A stretch of 64,000 bases of DNA from Plumapathes pennacea (Eukaryota; Cnidaria; Anthozoa; Antipatharia; Myriopathidae): the NCBI GenBank assembly GCA_964036295.1, contig OZ038462.1, positions 13,750,440 to 13,814,439 on the forward strand, given 5' to 3'. The notes below the pieces were generated by a model, which was not told the DNA's origin, searched no databases, and saw only the letters and a list, made by a program, of their open reading frames with translations. Made by a program: the position numbers and the translations under genes. Of this stretch, positions 63,163 to 64,000 are shown in pieces. How positions within the stretch are numbered: the first letter of the stretch is position 1; each line of letters starts with the position of its first letter.

Positions 63163-64000
63163 CGGGAAACTAGCAAGGCCACTGTATATCGTGAACTTAA
63201 TGGAAATATGAACGCCAAAGCAGAAACGCCACAAACAAACATAGAACCACACTTAGTAATGAAGCACTTAGTGACAGGCAAACGCCTCAACGACAGGAAG
63301 GCCAAATGATTTAGTAGCGCACGAGCCTGTAGTCCCGAACAGTCTCGTGAATTCAAAGGACAACAGTAAAGACACTAAAGTTAAAGGATATCCAGCGAGA
63401 TCTCAACAAATGCAAGAGAGAATGCGAAAACGCAGATAACTTGAGAAAATGGCCCAAATTAAAGGTGACAAACCAATGTCCACAAAGGTTAAATCACACG
63501 AATCATTTACACCTGTCATGCAAATTCCTGCCTCAAAACTAAAAGTGCGTTTTGCTGAAGATGAATTAATAAATTGTTCAGAGGAAAGAACTCAAAACGT
63601 TCCGCGAATTAACACTATTTCCCTGATCACAACGGAAAATCATGTTAGGAGACCCGAAACTTTCACTACAACCGCAGAAGAACAAACGGAAGAAAATTTC
63701 GAAACAATAATGCCGCAAGAAGAGAGTTTTGTTACTGAAGAAACTAAAATTGTGTTTGAAGAACCAAGCATTTCATGCAAAGAGATAAAAGTGGAAACTG
63801 AAGAAACCAAAATCAAGTCGACGAAAAATAATCTGAATCGCTAAAACCCACCGTGGAAAATATTTACAGAGAAAACACACGATCAGCCGCGCTGAACCAA
63901 TTTGAGAAAATAATGTCGTATATGAAGTTGATGAAATACATATCTGTTCTAATAAGGAAACCACGGTTAAATTTAGAAGTCACAGAAGAAACTGATCAAA
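63163..64000 (+). pseudogene. Pol N-terminal linker remnant of the second copy
   Basis: Corresponds to 2651-3500 of Gypsy 1, with small indels and a stop (TAA within CGCAGATAACTTGAG, about 63438). 63449-63844 is open and matches the Glu-rich linker. Protease and later domains would lie beyond the window. Confidence 0.85.

Larger units (their letters stand above)
61598..64000 (+). mobile_element. Second, damaged copy of Gypsy 1 (runs off window)
   Basis: The LTR at 61598-62230 and the following leader match Gypsy 1 with a few percent difference. At about 62500 the sequence jumps from the position equivalent to 1124 to that of 1996, a deletion of about 870 bp removing the gag start. TAAT before the LTR is a possible target duplication. 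The element continues past 64000. Confidence 0.9.

Overview
This window is eukaryotic, repeat-rich and intron-bearing. The host genes are an animal GPR157-type receptor, an animal CDC20 with seven coding exons, and a single-exon rhodopsin-like receptor. The repeats are Gypsy, Merlin, ISL2EU-like, KDZ-like and many fold-back MITEs. Together they fit a cnidarian, most likely an anthozoan such as a stony coral. That placement is an inference from gene and repeat style; no taxonomic marker is present.

Layout. 1-12.5 kb: a Merlin-type DNA transposon interrupted by a full-length, recently inserted Ty3/Gypsy element (219-11831; LTRs of 635 bp with two differences that I counted; 4-bp target duplication GTAC). 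The element encodes Gag, a -1 frameshift site, a Pol with a C-terminal chromodomain, an SGNH-hydrolase reading frame that follows pol in the same frame after a single UGA, an Env-like region broken by a frame change, and one more small ORF. 12.5-14.5 kb: a quasi-palindromic GTCGACCG repeat, other short repeats and MITEs. 14.5-18.6 kb: a second, defective Gypsy element on the minus strand (110-bp LTRs, 5-bp target duplication) that lacks the protease DTG and reverse transcriptase YxDD motifs. 19.2-28.95 kb: a 9.8-kb interval bounded by a perfect 117-bp inverted repeat. It holds exon fragments resembling a KDZ-type transposase on the plus strand and at least one zinc-finger first exon on the minus strand.

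29.0-42.1 kb is the host-gene island: GPR157-like receptor (+, three exons), a LINE tail (-), a PIF/Harbinger-like MITE, CDC20 (-, seven coding exons, with CCAAT, CHR-like and E2F-like elements upstream), and a class A orphan GPCR (+, one exon). 42-61.6 kb is mostly non-coding and repeated within itself. It holds diverged tandem repeats, a perfect 68-bp-arm palindrome, duplicated blocks (44.6-47.1 with 59.7-60.9 kb; 47.8-49.0 with 54.9-55.7 kb; 53.7-53.9 with 55.7-55.9 kb; 53.9-54.66 with 60.9-61.6 kb), a candidate small secreted-peptide gene (-), a decayed THAP-type ISL2EU-like transposon and several MITEs with readable target duplications. 61.6-64.0 kb is a second, damaged copy of the first Gypsy element, running off the window.

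The most interesting object is the first Gypsy element, which combines a chromodomain integrase, an SGNH esterase-like module and an Env-like module. The next is the long inverted-repeat-bounded interval, whose right arm lies between two divergent start codons, one of them that of the GPR157-like gene.
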